Shown: positions 1 to 10,837, counted from the stretch's first letter. The stretch: 64,000 nt of DNA from Diacronema lutheri (GCA_019448385.1 JAGTXO010000002.1:1798001-1862000), one strand, 5' to 3'. The notes: generated from the letters alone by a model not told the origin. Made by a program: numbers and translations.

Positions 1-2232
1 CTCGGGTTTGCGAGCACGGGCTCGTCGGCAAGCTCGACGCTCGGCGTGGACGCGTCGTGGACGGTGGCGCGCAAGGATCTCGACCTGCAACGCGCGGTGC
101 GCCTTGGGCCGGCGCAGCGGCAGATGCTGCTCGCGCAGCTCCGTCTCGACTCGGCGTTGCTCGAGCGGCACGAGATTATGGATTATTCCATCCTATTGGG
201 CGTTGCGGACGGCGACGAGCGTGCCGCCGAGGCGCGCGCGCGCCGCGACGCCGATGCGCAGGAGCGCGCGGCGCGCGCCGCGCTGTGGCAGAGGTACGCG
301 CGGGCGGCGGGTGGCACGCTTGGCTGTGCGGCGACCCCGCAGGCCGACGGGGCGGGCGCAGACGCGGGGCTGGCGCCGCTCGGGGGCAACGTGCGCCACG
401 ACGGCGACAACGACGGCGACGGCGACGGCGCGGCGCGCACGCACGGCGGCGCGGCGGCGGCGTGCGCTCGTTCAGACGAGCGACGCTGCACACGCGCAGA
501 CATGGGCACGACGCCCGCGCCGAAGCGCGGTGTGACGCGGTGCGCGGGCGACGAGGCGGGCTGCGCGCCCGCGTCGGCGGCGGCAGCACCGCGCGAGGAG
601 CGCGCTGCGAATGCTGCGAGCGCGTTCCTCTCGGAGGATGGCGGCGGGCGCGCGCCCACCGCCGCGAGCGCCGAGTGCACCGCGCCGCCGCCGCCATTGG
701 ACGTGGTTACGACCGTTCCATCCTCGTGGCTGCGTGGAGCATCAGCATGGCTGCCGTCGGCCGTGTGGCTGCCACGCAGCCCCGCCACCGAAAGCGCCGC
801 GCCCGCGCCGTCTGCCGCCGCCGCCGCCGCCGCGGCCGCGAGCTCGAGCTCGAGCGCGGCGCGGCGGGCGTGCGACACGATGGCGCCGACGGACGCGGGC
901 GCGCCTGCGTGCGAGGGGGCGCGGGCGGTGGAGCCCAGCGCGCCGGATGTGCGCTGCGCAGCGGGTGCGCCCGTTACTGCGCCCGTTACTGAGGCACTCG
1001 TGGGCGCGCCTGCCGCCGAGCGCGCTTCGCGACCCGCCGAGCGCGCGGACGCCGCGGGGCTGCCAGCGTCAGCTCCCACGTCACTGCGTACACCGCCGCC
1101 AAGCGCGGGCGGCGCGACGCTGTGCGCAGGCGCGGCCGCGGGTGCGCTCTCGTCGCTTCTCGCCGCTGTGGACTCGCCCTCCGCCACCCTCGCGGCGGCC
1201 GCACCACAGCACGCGCCTGCGGCCGCGCCGGCGCCGGCCGCGGCCGCGGGCGCGCCGGCGCCGGCCGCGCCGCCGGCCGCGTCACCCTCTGCGCACCTGC
1301 CAATAGCGCTGCCCGAGGTAAGGGCGGACTTTGGACTTCAGCTGTGGCTCCTCGACACGCCGCGCTCGCCGCGCGAGCTCTGGTTGCGCGCGTGCGAGCT
1401 GCTCGACCGCACGTGCGACGGCGCGGCGCAGCTCGTCGTCGTCGACGTTGACAGCGCGCCGGCGCTCGCCGCGCGCTGGGCCGTCGTCGCGACGCCGACC
1501 ATCGTGCTCGTCGACGGCGGCCGTGAGAGCTTGCGCCTCGTCGGATTCCGGAACATTCTGGGCAGCGCAGCATGGCTGCCCTCGCTGCTCGGCAAGCTGC
1601 GCGCCGCGGGCGCACCTGCGCGGGCCGAGGCCGTGGCGCCGGCCGACGCCGCCGCCGTCGGCGGCGGCGAGCGCGGCGAGGCGCCTCGGAACGCTGGTGG
1701 CGGTCGCGAGGCGCATGCGCGTGCCGTCGCCGGCCCGCCGGTGGCTGACGGGCCCGTTGCTTGCGCGCAGCCACGCGCAGCCGCGCCGTGGACCGACGCG
1801 CCGGCACCGTCTGCGAATTGCGCGCCTTTTTGTGCCGACACTGGCGCCGAGGTCGCCGCATCCCCGGCTGACGGGGAGGGGCGTGCGGCACGGCGCGCGG
1901 CGGACGATGGCGGCGACGTTGACGCGGCGCTTGACGCGCCGAGAGCGATGGCGGACGGCGCGGACGTAACGGCGCAGTTCCAGCATCTGTCACTTTTCCG
2001 ACACGACCTTGGCGGGATGGCGGCGCGCAGCACATCGGACGAACCGCTCGAGACGGGCGAGGTGTTCATCGTTGGCATCGTCGACATCCTGCAGCAGTGG
2101 GACTTCTCCAAGCGCGTCGAGTCGAGCCTCAAGGCGCTCCGTCGGCCGATGCAGGCCGCGCACATCTCGGCGGTCGACCCGAGGGCGTTCCGCGCGCGCC
2201 TCCTTGACTACGTGTCGCGGATCGTCGAGTGA
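1..2232 (+). CDS. Phosphatidylinositol-phosphate kinase (PIP4K/PIP5K family), C-terminal part, with thioredoxin-like insert
   Basis: The reading frame is open from base 1 and runs to the stop at 2232, so the N-terminal half lies upstream of the window. Bases about 64-204 encode KDLDL followed by IMDYSILLGV, the motif pair typical of type I/II PIP kinases, which phosphorylate PI4P or PI5P on membranes. Bases about 2062-2232 encode VGIVDILQQWDFSKR and ISAVDPRAFRARL, the DFG-equivalent Asp and the C-terminal end of the same fold. Between them lie some 600 residues, far more than the usual insert. They are mostly Ala/Pro-rich, but bases 1327-1611 encode a compact thioredoxin-like block (VVVDVDSAPALAARW, then TPTIVLVDGG). 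No CxxC is visible, so it is probably redox-inactive. Unrecognised introns inside the low-complexity insert cannot be excluded. Family call is firm; substrate preference is unknown. Confidence 0.85.
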   Translation, partial: LGFASTGSSASSTLGVDASWTVARKDLDLQRAVRLGPAQRQMLLAQLRLDSALLERHEIMDYSILLGVADGDERAAEARARRDADAQERAARAALWQRYARAAGGTLGCAATPQADGAGADAGLAPLGGNVRHDGDNDGDGDGAARTHGGAAAACARSDERRCTRADMGTTPAPKRGVTRCAGDEAGCAPASAAAAPREERAANAASAFLSEDGGGRAPTAASAECTAPPPPLDVVTTVPSSWLRGASAWLPSAVWLPRSPATESAAPAPSAAAAAAAAASSSSSAARRACDTMAPTDAGAPACEGARAVEPSAPDVRCAAGAPVTAPVTEALVGAPAAERASRPAERADAAGLPASAPTSLRTPPPSAGGATLCAGAAAGALSSLLAAVDSPSATLAAAAPQHAPAAAPAPAAAAGAPAPAAPPAASPSAHLPIALPEVRADFGLQLWLLDTPRSPRELWLRACELLDRTCDGAAQLVVVDVDSAPALAARWAVVATPTIVLVDGGRESLRLVGFRNILGSAAWLPSLLGKLRAAGAPARAEAVAPADAAAVGGGERGEAPRNAGGGREAHARAVAGPPVADGPVACAQPRAAAPWTDAPAPSANCAPFCADTGAEVAASPADGEGRAARRAADDGGDVDAALDAPRAMADGADVTAQFQHLSLFRHDLGGMAARSTSDEPLETGEVFIVGIVDILQQWDFSKRVESSLKALRRPMQAAHISAVDPRAFRARLLDYVSRIVE

Positions 2233-2392
2233 ATCCTCAATTCCCCCGGTGTCTGAGGATTAAGCCCACGGACGGTGCGGGGGTGGCCGCCCTTTCCTGT
2301 CCGGCCGTCCCGCCCACCCGCACATCGCCCCCGGTTGCCCGCCCTCCGCACCCGCGCCCATGCGCGACACGACAGCGGGCACACCGCCGCGC

Positions 2393-5300
2393 TCATAGGG
2401 CGCGCACGCCGCGCGACGGCGCGGCCGAGTACTCGTCGCCGACAAAGCCGCGCTGTAAGAGCGCATCGCTCGTGCTATCTCCGACGTCCCGTTCGCGCCG
2501 CTTGTCGGCGCGCGGCGCGCGGCGCGCGGCGCGAGCTGCGCGCGCCGTCACGACGCCGACCACTACAACGGCGCCGAGCGCGACGGCGAGCAAGCCGAAC
2601 GCGGCGCGGCGCGCGGCTGGCGCGGCGCCCAACGCCGCGAGTCGCGCGGCGAGGCGCGGCACCGCTACCTCGGCCTGCGCTTGCTCGCCCCTCGTCGCGC
2701 ACCAGTACATTGCGTTTGAACGCGAGTTGCCATTCCCGGCGGGCGATGTGCCGGAAAAGACCGAGTCCGGAAGCCGCGCGAGCTCGTCCCACGCGCTGTC
2801 CTGCGGTCGAAAGCGCACGCACACACACACGCGCGCGCGCGCCCCTCGGCCGCCTCAGTGCCAGTGAATGCGCTTTCAGTGCCAGTGAATGCGCGCGATG
2901 GCGCGCGATGGCACTGAGGCGAAGATGCGGCATGCGTGCATGCCGCACACACCATCGCACGCGAGCGCCCCTCGCCCGCGCGCACCGCGCGATGGAATGG
3001 TGCGCGGTGCGCGCGCAGCGCGTGCGGCATGCTCTCGCGTGCGCGCTCGCAGAGCGCGCGCGGCACGCACTGCGTCCAAGATGGCGTGCGTCATGACCGC
3101 GAAGGTGATCCAGCCGTCGGTGAGGCACTGCCCGCCGCCTCCGCAGCTCTGCGCGAACACGGGGTACTCGACCCGCGTGAACTCTGCATCTGAGACAATC
3201 TCCGTAATCGGCGTGACTGGGATCATTTGAATGCCGTGCACCATGTATGCCTGCCCGCCGAACCACGTCTGGTACTGCGCGAGGTTTTGCCACAGGATGC
3301 CAAGCATCCGCTTCTCCTTGATGATCTCCGGGTACACGATGTTCGCGTCGTCCAAATGCCAGTAGACCTTTGCCGAGTGGATCTCTGCCGCAGTTGCGAT
3401 TTGCCCGACTTGGCGCATTTCCGCATCGCCCAGCGCCTCGCCGAGCAGCTGCAGCGCGTAATACGCGTTAATCTGCGCGCGGCGTGGCGCAAGGGCACGC
3501 GCCCGGCCGTTACGCGCACGCGCGCGTAACGTCCCGCCGCGCGGTGGGCCCCGCCGCGCAGCTGCGCAACGCAACACGCGCGTCGTGGCCGCGGCGCTCC
3601 TCGCGGCGAGGGGCGCGCGCGCGTGCCGATCGGCGAGCGCGCGCGGCACGTGCGCGCGCGGCGGGTTTGAACGGGAAGACTCGCGCGCGCACCGATTCGG
3701 ACGTGCTCTCCTGATTGCGACCGTTACGAAACGGCTGGCCAGCCGCGAGCGCGATGCCCGACGCCCACGAGAAGCCCATGAACCAGTCCTTGTTGCGCCA
3801 CGCGGGGAAGTAGACGTCGTCGCTGCTCGGGTTTGCAAAGTCGCGCGCGAAGAGGAGGATCGGCTCGCGATGCGTCTCGGCCCAGCCGCGGTCAAAGTGC
3901 GCGATCACGGCGATGGCGTACAGGTGGTAGCTACGCGAAGTGGGCGGGCGCCGACGCGTACGCGCGCGGTGAGTGGCGCGGCTGCGGCAGCGCCTATTCC
4001 CCACCTCGCATCGGAGCCGCCATGGCCGCACGCGCATGGCACGTGGCGCGCGGCGCGCGGCGCGCGTACCCCCAGTGGAAGTGATGGTCGTTATAAAAGC
4101 CGTTACCAAAGTCCATGCCCGGGTCGGTGAAGCACGGGCAGAAGTCGGCGTCGCCATTCTTATTGCAGTGCGGCTCGCACTTGCCGCCGCAGTCGTCGTA
4201 CAAGCAGCCGCAGCTGATGAGCCCGCCCCACGAGTGGTCGTACAAAAAGTAGTTCGCCGCTTTCCCGCCAAAATACAGCTCGGAAAGCGGTTTCAGCTTG
4301 TCGATCACGTGGCGCGCAATGTCGTCGCGGCCGACGTGTTCGGCGACGAGCGCGACGCGCGCCATTCGGCTGAGCATCTTGCCGGCGTTGTACCTGCGCC
4401 AAAGCGGCGGGGGCGCATGGGCGGGCACGGGGGGCTTCGTCGGACGCGGGCAAAGCCGACGGCGCTGCGGGCCGGACTGCGCACCGGACCGCACGGCGCG
4501 CGGGATGCGCGGGATGGGCGACGTGGCGCGGCGCGGCGCGGCGCACGGGTCGCCGGCGCCAAGGCGGTAGTTTAAAGGCGGTTCCCAATCCTTGTCCTCC
4601 TCGAGCTGCGCAATAATTTCGGCTTTGCGCCGCGGGTCGACCTCTCGCGGCGCGTGCCACATCACCTGCGCGGTGTGCAGCGCGCGCGCGCGCGCGCGCG
4701 CGCAGAGACGCGCGGCGCTCGTGGGCGGGTGAGGTGGGCGGATGCAATGAAGAGCGTCGTGCGCAAGAGATGCGACCGGCGTCGCACCGCATTTTGCTCA
4801 ACCGTCGCTTTACCCAACCGCCGCTCCGCCCAACCGCCACCCCGCCCAACCGCCGCTCCGCCCAACCGCCACTCCCTCGCACCCGCGCCCGCGCGCCGCG
4901 CGCACGCGCAACCGCCGCAACCGCCACAACCGCCGCGCGCGCCCGCGCGCGCCATGCCGCCGCCCGCGCACACGCCCGCGCACGGCCAGCCCAGCGCACC
5001 TGCGGCAGCTTGTACAGCACACGCCACTCATCACCCGCCACGAGCCACGACTGGCCGTGGAGCGAGACGCTGAATGGAGTCGGGTACGCGAGCTCGACGC
5101 CCTCGACGCCCGCGAGCCAGTGGTGCGCCATCTGCACCATGAGCAGCGGCGTCGTCTCGTCCGTCCCGTTGAACGCGCGCTTCTTCCACGCGTAGTGCAC
5201 CGCGCCGGTGCCATGCGCTTCGTCAACGGAGAAACGGACCTCAGCAGCCTCTGCGTACACGTGCGCGTGCTCGTCGAGCAGCGCGACGAAGACGGGCTCC

Positions 5301-6320
5301 TCCGGATCGGCAGGCGGGCGCTTCTTGCAGTGGAACGCCGAGCGGCCAGCCGTGCAGTTGTTCGCCATCGCCGCGCGCAGCGTGCCGCTGTAGGGCTCGA
5401 CGGCGTCAATGGACATGCGGGCCGCGTCGTTCAAGCAGATCACGGTCACCGTGTACTCCGTGTACAGGACCCACGTCTCGTCCGACTGGATGAAGGAAAC
5501 CTCGAAGCGACGGCCCGTCACCTCGCGCCCGTCGCACTCCACCGCCTTGCCGTCCACGGAGAAGCGCTCGAGCATCTGCGGCGCGTTGAAGGACGGGGAG
5601 ACCCCATCGTAGTGACACGTAACGTACGGCGAGCCGCGCACGAGCACGCAGCGCATGCCCGCGCCGGGCTGGCCCCACTCGAGGTCAACGGTCAACTTGT
5701 CGTGCCGAGATGCGTGGTACCCGCCGGAGAAGTCCTCGGCCGCGCCAATGTTGGTCTGCCGCCGCGATCGCGCGCGGCGCGCGCGGCGTGGTCCGCGCCG
5801 CAAGGCGTCCGTGGCGCGTGAGTCGAAGCGAGCGCAGGTCGACGAGCTGGCGAAGCCCGCATGCACGCCGTCTATCTCACGCGCACGCCGCGCTGGCGAC
5901 GCAGCGACTTGTACGGCGCCGGGCGGCGCTACGCGGTCGCGCGGCGCGCGCGCGCGCGCGCACGACGAGGACGATCGTGTCAAAGCCGTTCTCGAAGATG
6001 TCGCTGGAGACGGCGAGCGGGAAGGGCACGGCAAGCTTCAACCCGTACGGCTTCGGGTCGACGATGTATGGGATCACAAAGCCGTTCCCGTTGCCGTCGA
6101 TGTCGCTCTTCGTGAGGACCATGTTCTCCCACCACTCGGACGTCGGCTTGGGCGTCGCGCTCGGGTCGAGCCAGTTGTCCTTGGCGGGCGCAAACTTGCC
6201 GCGAGGTACAGGCCGCACGTAGGCGGCCGGGTCCACCGTCGACCAAGGCTTTGGGCTGAAGGGCGCCGTCGACGCGGCGGCCGCGGCCAAAAGCCACCCG
6301 AACAGCCCGAACGCGGTCAT
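2393..6320 (-). CDS. GH81 endo-beta-1,3-glucanase, membrane-anchored, seven exons
   Basis: Exons (minus strand): 6320-5964, 5755-5000, 4665-4547, 4393-4070, 3930-3693, 3472-3071, 2800-2393. All joins keep phase and give about 867 residues. GH81 enzymes cut beta-1,3-glucan internally, here presumably storage chrysolaminarin or wall glucan. The protein starts with a hydrophobic leader (LFGWLLAAAAAS). It carries the GH81 catalytic core FPAWRNKDWFMGFSWASG and NGRNQESTSES (catalytic Asp and Glu), then AYYALQLLGEAL and NSRSNAMYW near the end. The last exon adds a hydrophobic segment (FGLLAVALGAVVVVGVV) and a basic tail, so it is probably a type I membrane protein with an extracytoplasmic catalytic domain. 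Most donors read GTGCGC or GTACGC and most acceptors GCGCAG. The first ATG at 6320 is chosen because the leader follows it directly. Confidence 0.9.
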
Positions 6321-6398
6321 CGCTGCGAGGCGCCGCGCCAAGTCTTCTTCTGCGATGGCGGCTCCGTCAATGTCGATTTCGACGAGGTGAGCTCCACC
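6321..6398. promoter_or_regulatory. Short bidirectional promoter between GH81 and MFS genes
   Basis: Only 78 bases separate the start codons of two divergent genes, so both promoters and both 5' leaders must lie here or overlap the neighbouring exons. No TATA-like box is visible. Assignment rests on gene layout only. Confidence 0.35.
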
Positions 6399-7823
6399 AT
6401 GCTGTCGGGCTACGCGCGGCACGTACGTGCGCTCGCTCTGCTCGTCGCCGTGCGCGCGGCCAGCGCCACGATTGTTGCCGCACCAACGCTCATCCGGCTG
6501 GCGCAGCGCCCGCGCGACGACGCAACGGACGCGCTCGGCGTGACGGAGACGGCGGATGCGCAAGCCAGGCTCAACCAGCAGTGCGTCAAGCTGAGCCTCG
6601 TCGCGTTCTTCGTGGCGGTCGGCGTGTGCTCACCGATGCTCCCCGACCATTATGTCCGCCTCGGCTCGACCGCCTCGCGCTACGGCCAGGGCGTCGCGGC
6701 CTACTCCGCCGCCCAACTCGTCGGAGGCATCACGATGGGCGCGGCATCCGACTGGCTGGGCCATAGGCCCGTGCTCGTCGTTGCAAGCCTGGGCACGGCC
6801 GCGTCCTTGCTCATGTGCACGGCGGTGCGCAGCCCGACAAATCTCGTCGCCGTGCGCGCGGTGAGTGGCCTCTTTGCCGGCATCGTCGCGGTCGCGCGCG
6901 GTGCTGTTGGCGCGGGCGTGGCCGAGCGCGAGCGTCCGCTCCGCATCGCCGAGCTCTCGGCCGCGGGTTCGCTGGGGCTGACGCTCGGCCCGCTGCTCGT
7001 CGCGCTGCTCGGTTCTAACGGGCGCATCGGGCTGGTCTTCGGTATCGCCGCCGCGCTCAACCTGTTGAGCGCCGCCGCCTCCGCGCGCCTGATGCGGCCC
7101 GTCGACAGCGCGCGCGCCGCCTCCGAGGCGCGCGACGGCGCCGCATGCGCGCGTCAGGCGCGTGGCGCTCGCACGGCGCGCGATGGAGCCGCCTGCGCGC
7201 GCCCGGCGCGCGCAGGGCGGCGCATCGTCGCGCAGCAGCGCGGCGATCGCTTCTCGCAGCCATTGGCTCAACTCATGGCATGTGCATTCACGTGCTCGTT
7301 CGCCTTCACCGCCGGCTTCTCGACCTACCCGCTCCTCGCGCAGCGCAGGTACGGCTTTGGCGCGGCGCAGCTTGGCGTCTTGTACGCTGCCGTCTCCGCA
7401 ACCAACGCGTTTGCCCTGCCGCACATCTCGCGCAACGCGGTCGCGCGGCTTGGCGCGCGCGGGACCGCGCGTGCTGCACAGGCGCTCCTCGGCGTCGCGA
7501 TCGCAGCCGTGCCGCTCGCGCCGTCTCGCGCGCTGCACGTGTGCGCCTTTGGCCTTCACGTCATCGCCTTCCAGCTCGCCGACGGCTGCTTGGCCAGCCT
7601 CGCGTCGGCCGCGTCTGCGCGCGGCGAGCAGGGCCGCGCGCAGGGCATGCTGCAAGCGGCCACCGCGGCGGCGCGTATCTGCAGCCCGCTCGTGTGCGCC
7701 AGGCTCTTCTCGGCGTCCCTTGCGATCGATTCGGCCGGCCCGTGGCGTCCGTGCGCCAACGGCGCGATGCCCTTCATCTTCGCCGGGGCGGGCGCGATGC
7801 TGTGCGCAGCGCTCGTGCGCTAG
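6399..7823 (+). CDS. Major facilitator superfamily (MFS) transporter
   Basis: An intronless gene of about 474 residues. The protein has the two-bundle MFS layout with roughly twelve hydrophobic stretches, for example LVAFFVAVGVCSPML near residue 70, and the motif A loop GAASDWLGHRPVLV after the second helix of the first bundle. The central loop near bases 7100-7240 is an Arg/Ala-rich low-complexity insert. The start at 6399 is the first ATG that leaves room for the GH81 start on the other strand; the frame stays open upstream but that part is antisense to GH81 exons. Such proteins move small solutes across plasma, vacuolar or plastid membranes; the substrate cannot be read from the sequence. 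The shared promoter with a glucanase hints at, but does not prove, a role with sugars. Confidence 0.8.
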   Translation: MLSGYARHVRALALLVAVRAASATIVAAPTLIRLAQRPRDDATDALGVTETADAQARLNQQCVKLSLVAFFVAVGVCSPMLPDHYVRLGSTASRYGQGVAAYSAAQLVGGITMGAASDWLGHRPVLVVASLGTAASLLMCTAVRSPTNLVAVRAVSGLFAGIVAVARGAVGAGVAERERPLRIAELSAAGSLGLTLGPLLVALLGSNGRIGLVFGIAAALNLLSAAASARLMRPVDSARAASEARDGAACARQARGARTARDGAACARPARAGRRIVAQQRGDRFSQPLAQLMACAFTCSFAFTAGFSTYPLLAQRRYGFGAAQLGVLYAAVSATNAFALPHISRNAVARLGARGTARAAQALLGVAIAAVPLAPSRALHVCAFGLHVIAFQLADGCLASLASAASARGEQGRAQGMLQAATAAARICSPLVCARLFSASLAIDSAGPWRPCANGAMPFIFAGAGAMLCAALVR

Positions 7824-7986
7824 GGTCAGCTCGACAAGCGGCGCCGCATTGCGCCGCAGGAGAAGGAAGGCAAGGGGCCGTGGTGGTTGCGTTTGCGCCA
7901 CGCCCTCGCCTTTCAGCTCCTGCCACTGAAGAGGCTGGAGGGGGTGTGAAGACGTGTGAACGCCGTAATAATAATAACTAATTTAT

Positions 7987-8428
7987 TACTGCCCGTTGGG
8001 TCTGAGTTCGCGGACGAAGGAATAATAGGAGAGACCCGCGCGCGAAAAAGCGAAAATGGCCGCGAGAGGTGCGCGCGCGCGTCGCGTCGGCCCCGCGGGA
8101 GGTGGCGCGGTGCGTGTCGCGCTATGCGTGTCGCCGCTGCGCGTGGGGGTTCCTGACATACCCGGGAACCCCGCTCTCATAACCGCGACACGTGCAGGCG
8201 GCGCGGCCGCAGCGCCGCGAGCGGCGTCATCATCGGCGTCGGTCGCGGGCACCGGCTCTCGGTCGAGGTCATGAAGATCATCCTGTGGCGGCTATTTTCT
8301 CGGCAGGAGCGCGGTGAGGATTGCGGATGACCTCCACACATCCACCGACACGCTCACGGAGTCGATCGTCCGCGCCACCATCGAGCGGTACGAGGCCACC
8401 GGCATCGTCGATTCCCACCGAACAAGCC
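7987..8428 (+). repeat. Left terminal inverted repeat of foldback transposon
   Basis: Matches 10300-10741 in inverted orientation almost base for base. Similarity stops shortly after the segment encoding RYEATGIVDS, inside the HTH reading frame. Confidence 0.85.
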
Positions 8429-8998
8429 ACACGCTCGGTGAGCCGGCAGCGGACGGCGGCGTCGCGGACGGTGTCGCCGTGCCGGCCCCGGGTTCCCAAA
8501 ATGGCCAGGACCCCGCCGCCGCAGCTGCGACATCCGCCGCGCCCGGCCCGCCGGCCGGCGCAGGCGCGCTCGCGGCCCTCCGCTTGGACGCGGACGCCGG
8601 CGCGCGCGCTGGCGTTGGTCGCGTCAAGGTCGCGCGCGCCGGTCCGTGGGACAAGGCGATAGCCGACAAGATGACACGAGCGAAGCGCAAGGCCGACCAA
8701 GACGAGGCCGATCGCGCGCGCGAGACCTCGGCGCCGGCTGGCGCGCGACCCCGCGTGCCGAGGGTTACCATGCACTCGCCTACAACAATCGGCGCGCTGC
8801 CGCAGCGCTCGTCTCGCAAGCCCAGCGCTGGCGCAACGAAGCCGCCCGAGAAAGCGGCTCCAGTGCGCGCCCTCGCCGGCGGCGGGGCCGGCGCGAAGGC
8901 CGGTAGCTCGAGCGGAGGAGAGCCGGACGGCACGAGCCGGACGAGCACGAGCCGGCGCGTGGGCTTGCGGCGGTGCCCGCGCAGGATTCGCTCAAGTC

Positions 8999-9319
8999 GT
9001 GTCGGACGACTCCGAGGAGGAGGGGAAGGCTTTGGAGACGCTGCGCGTGTACCTCGTGTCCTTTGACGCGTACGTTGATGCCCTCTACGTTGATGCCCTC
9101 AAGCCGGGCGAGCCATTGTGCGTCAAGCTGGGCGCCAACTCGGGGGACAACGATGCGATCACTCGCGTGCAAGCTTTAAAATGGGCCAAGCTCCTCTTCA
9201 GTATAGCGCGGAGGCCGCGGAGCTCGCCAAGTCGGAGGCCGCGCGCACGCAGAGGAGAACAAGGTGCACTTTCCGCCTGCGCTCGGGGAGAAGGCGCAAG
9301 CGCAGGCCCGGTCGGCTGA
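8999..9319 (+). other. Coding-like fragment inside the transposon, unknown origin
   Basis: A frame starting MSDDSEEEGKALETLRVYLV continues for about 65 residues with balanced, non-repetitive composition (FDAYVDALYVDALKPGEPL), unlike the Arg/Ala noise of shadow frames. It then degrades into Arg-rich sequence. No family recognised. It could be a captured host gene piece or a remnant of an element-encoded accessory protein. Confidence 0.3.
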
Positions 9320-9685
9320 GACGCGCGCCAACAAGGACGAGGCGGCCGCAAAGGCGGCGGAGATCAAAGCCGCGCAGCTTGAGGAGCGCACGGCGGAGAC
9401 GAGCGATGTGTCGGCGCGCCGGCCCGGCGCGCGAGACGCGTCGCGCCGCTAATCGCGCTCGACCGGCGAAGACGGTGAGGATGACGAAGCAAGCGCTTCC
9501 GCGCCGCTACGCGCTCTCGTTGGTCTACAAGCAGCCGACGGCTTTTACGCGCTGGTCGAGAGCCGCGACGTGCTCACCACGCTCCTACGCTCGACGCACG
9601 ACTCGGCTCACGGCAACCTGCCGCAGCCGCCTCACTCCCTTCGGCTCTACCGGATCGGCATCAGCGAGAGGTCGGCGCGCCCGCA

Positions 9686-10018
9686 GTGTTCGTCCGCCTG
9701 ACACAGATCACCGACGATGCCGACGTGGCGCGCAGGTTTTACGCGCCGAGCGGCGCGCAGCAGGACTTGGACATCTGCATTCTTTACCTTGTCGTCGAGG
9801 TGACGCCCCCGCCCAAGCACCCTGGCAAGGTCGGTGGCGGCGGCCTCGTGGCGTCGGGCGGCTGGGCCGGCGCGTTCGGTGCCTGCTCCGCGCCTGTGCC
9901 GGCGCCGCAGTCCATTGCTCCCACTATGCCGGCCGCTCAGAGCGTGGCGCTCGCGCAGCAGGTCGCGCAGGCGCTCGAGTTGTGCAAAGTTGGCTGGGAT
10001 GCGACCGCGCAGGCGTGA
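9686..10018 (+). other. Second coding-like fragment inside the transposon
   Basis: The frame encodes FVRLTQITDDADVARRFYAP and LDICILYLVVEVTPPPK, then a Gly/Ala/Pro-rich tail ending at a stop at 10018. Just upstream, in another frame, about 9520-9670 encodes ADGFYALVESRDVLTTLLR. The two read like parts of one beta-rich domain separated by an intron or a frame change. No family recognised. Confidence 0.3.
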
Positions 10019-10069
10019 ATCAAGGCTGCTGAGCACATCAACAGCAGCGTCGAGCGCGCGCAGCTGTTC

Positions 10070-10414
10070 CTCAGCATGCCCGAGGTGTTCTTCTTCGTCG
10101 CGGGCCGCTTGGACGCGCTGCATCTTCTTGAGCGAGAGGCCGGCGGCGCAGAGGTTGTAGTGAATGTACTCGCGCGTGAACGCCTTGAGCGTGACGGCCT
10201 GCAGCTCGGCCGCAATCTCGCTTAAGTGAAGTCACGGTTGCTCCGCCATGATCGCGAGCATCAGCTCCTGGTCGAGCTCGCTCATGAGCTTCGCGCACGG
10301 CTTGTTCGGCTGGGAATCGACGATGCCGGTGGCCTCGTACCGCTCGATGGTGGCGCGGACGATCGACTCCGTGAGCGTGTCGGTGGATGTGTGGAGGTCA
10401 TCCGCGATCCTCAC
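10070..10414 (-). pseudogene. Transposase N-terminal (HTH) remnant in right arm
   Basis: Read on the minus strand, 10414-10232 encodes RIADDLHTSTDTLTESIVRA, RYEATGIVDS and SELDQELMLAIMAEQP, then a stop. About 10220-10070 in another frame gives LSEIAAELQAVTLKAF and AGLSLKKMQRVQAARDEEE. The order (first HTH, a second HTH, then LSLKK) is that of Tc1/mariner/IS630-like transposases before the DDE domain, which is absent. Internal stop and frame change show it is not a working transposase. Confidence 0.5.
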
Positions 10415-10741
10415 CGCGCTCCTGCCGAGAAAATAGCCGCCACAGGATGATCTTCATGACCTCGACCGAGAGCCGGTGCCCGCGACCGACGCCGATGATG
10501 ACGCCGCTCGCGGCGCTGCGGCCGCGCCGCCTGCACGTGTCGCGGTTATGAGAGCGGGGTTCCCGGGTATGTCAGGAACCCCCACGCGCAGCGGCGACAC
10601 GCATAGCGCGACACGCACCGCGCCACCTCCCGCGGGGCCGACGCGACGCGCGCGCGCACCTCTCGCGGCCATTTTCGCTTTTTCGCGCGCGGGTCTCTCC
10701 TATTATTCCTTCGTCCGCGAACTCAGACCCAACGGGCAGTA
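10300..10741 (-). repeat. Right terminal inverted repeat of foldback transposon
   Basis: Inverted copy of 7987-8428. Very few differences were seen by eye, for example one C/T change in the HTH segment. The outer end reads CTCAGACCCAACGGGCAGT. Confidence 0.85.
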
Positions 10742-10796
10742 AGTAGTAAGTGGACATCCCCAAAAGAATTCCCCTGTCCAACGCCGGCCGCCGGTG

Positions 10797-10815
10797 CCCC
10801 CCCCCCCCCCCCCCC
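10797..10815 (+). repeat. Poly-C tract (19 C) upstream of LAPTM-like gene
   Basis: An uninterrupted run of 19 C just before the 10838 start codon, followed by more C-rich sequence. It is one of about ten such tracts in the window. Confidence 0.9.
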
Positions 10816-10837
10816 TCCCCCCCACCCACCTCGAGCC

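Larger units (their letters stand above)
7987..10741. mobile_element. Foldback DNA transposon with long terminal inverted repeats, non-autonomous
   Basis: The first and last ~440 bases are inverted copies of each other, nearly identical, starting ACTGCCCGTTGGGTCTGAG at both outer ends. Each arm carries the coding start of a transposase-like helix-turn-helix protein (RIADDLHTSTDTLTESIVRA). The HTH and the following LSLKKMQRV-type segment in the right arm resemble the N-terminal HTH region of Tc1/mariner/IS630-type transposases. No DDE catalytic domain is present. The interior holds unrelated coding-like fragments. No clean target-site duplication was found next to the ends. The near identity of the arms suggests a young insertion or recent arm homogenisation. 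It lies between the MFS and LAPTM-like genes without breaking either. Confidence 0.75.

Noticed and set aside
1318-1342. Apparent tiny intron (GTAAGG...TTCAG) in the kinase insert
   Set aside because: About 24 bases is too short for a spliceosomal intron and the frame is open without it.
5655-6398. Upstream extension of the MFS frame
   Set aside because: It is antisense to the first two GH81 exons and has no transporter-like composition before 6399.
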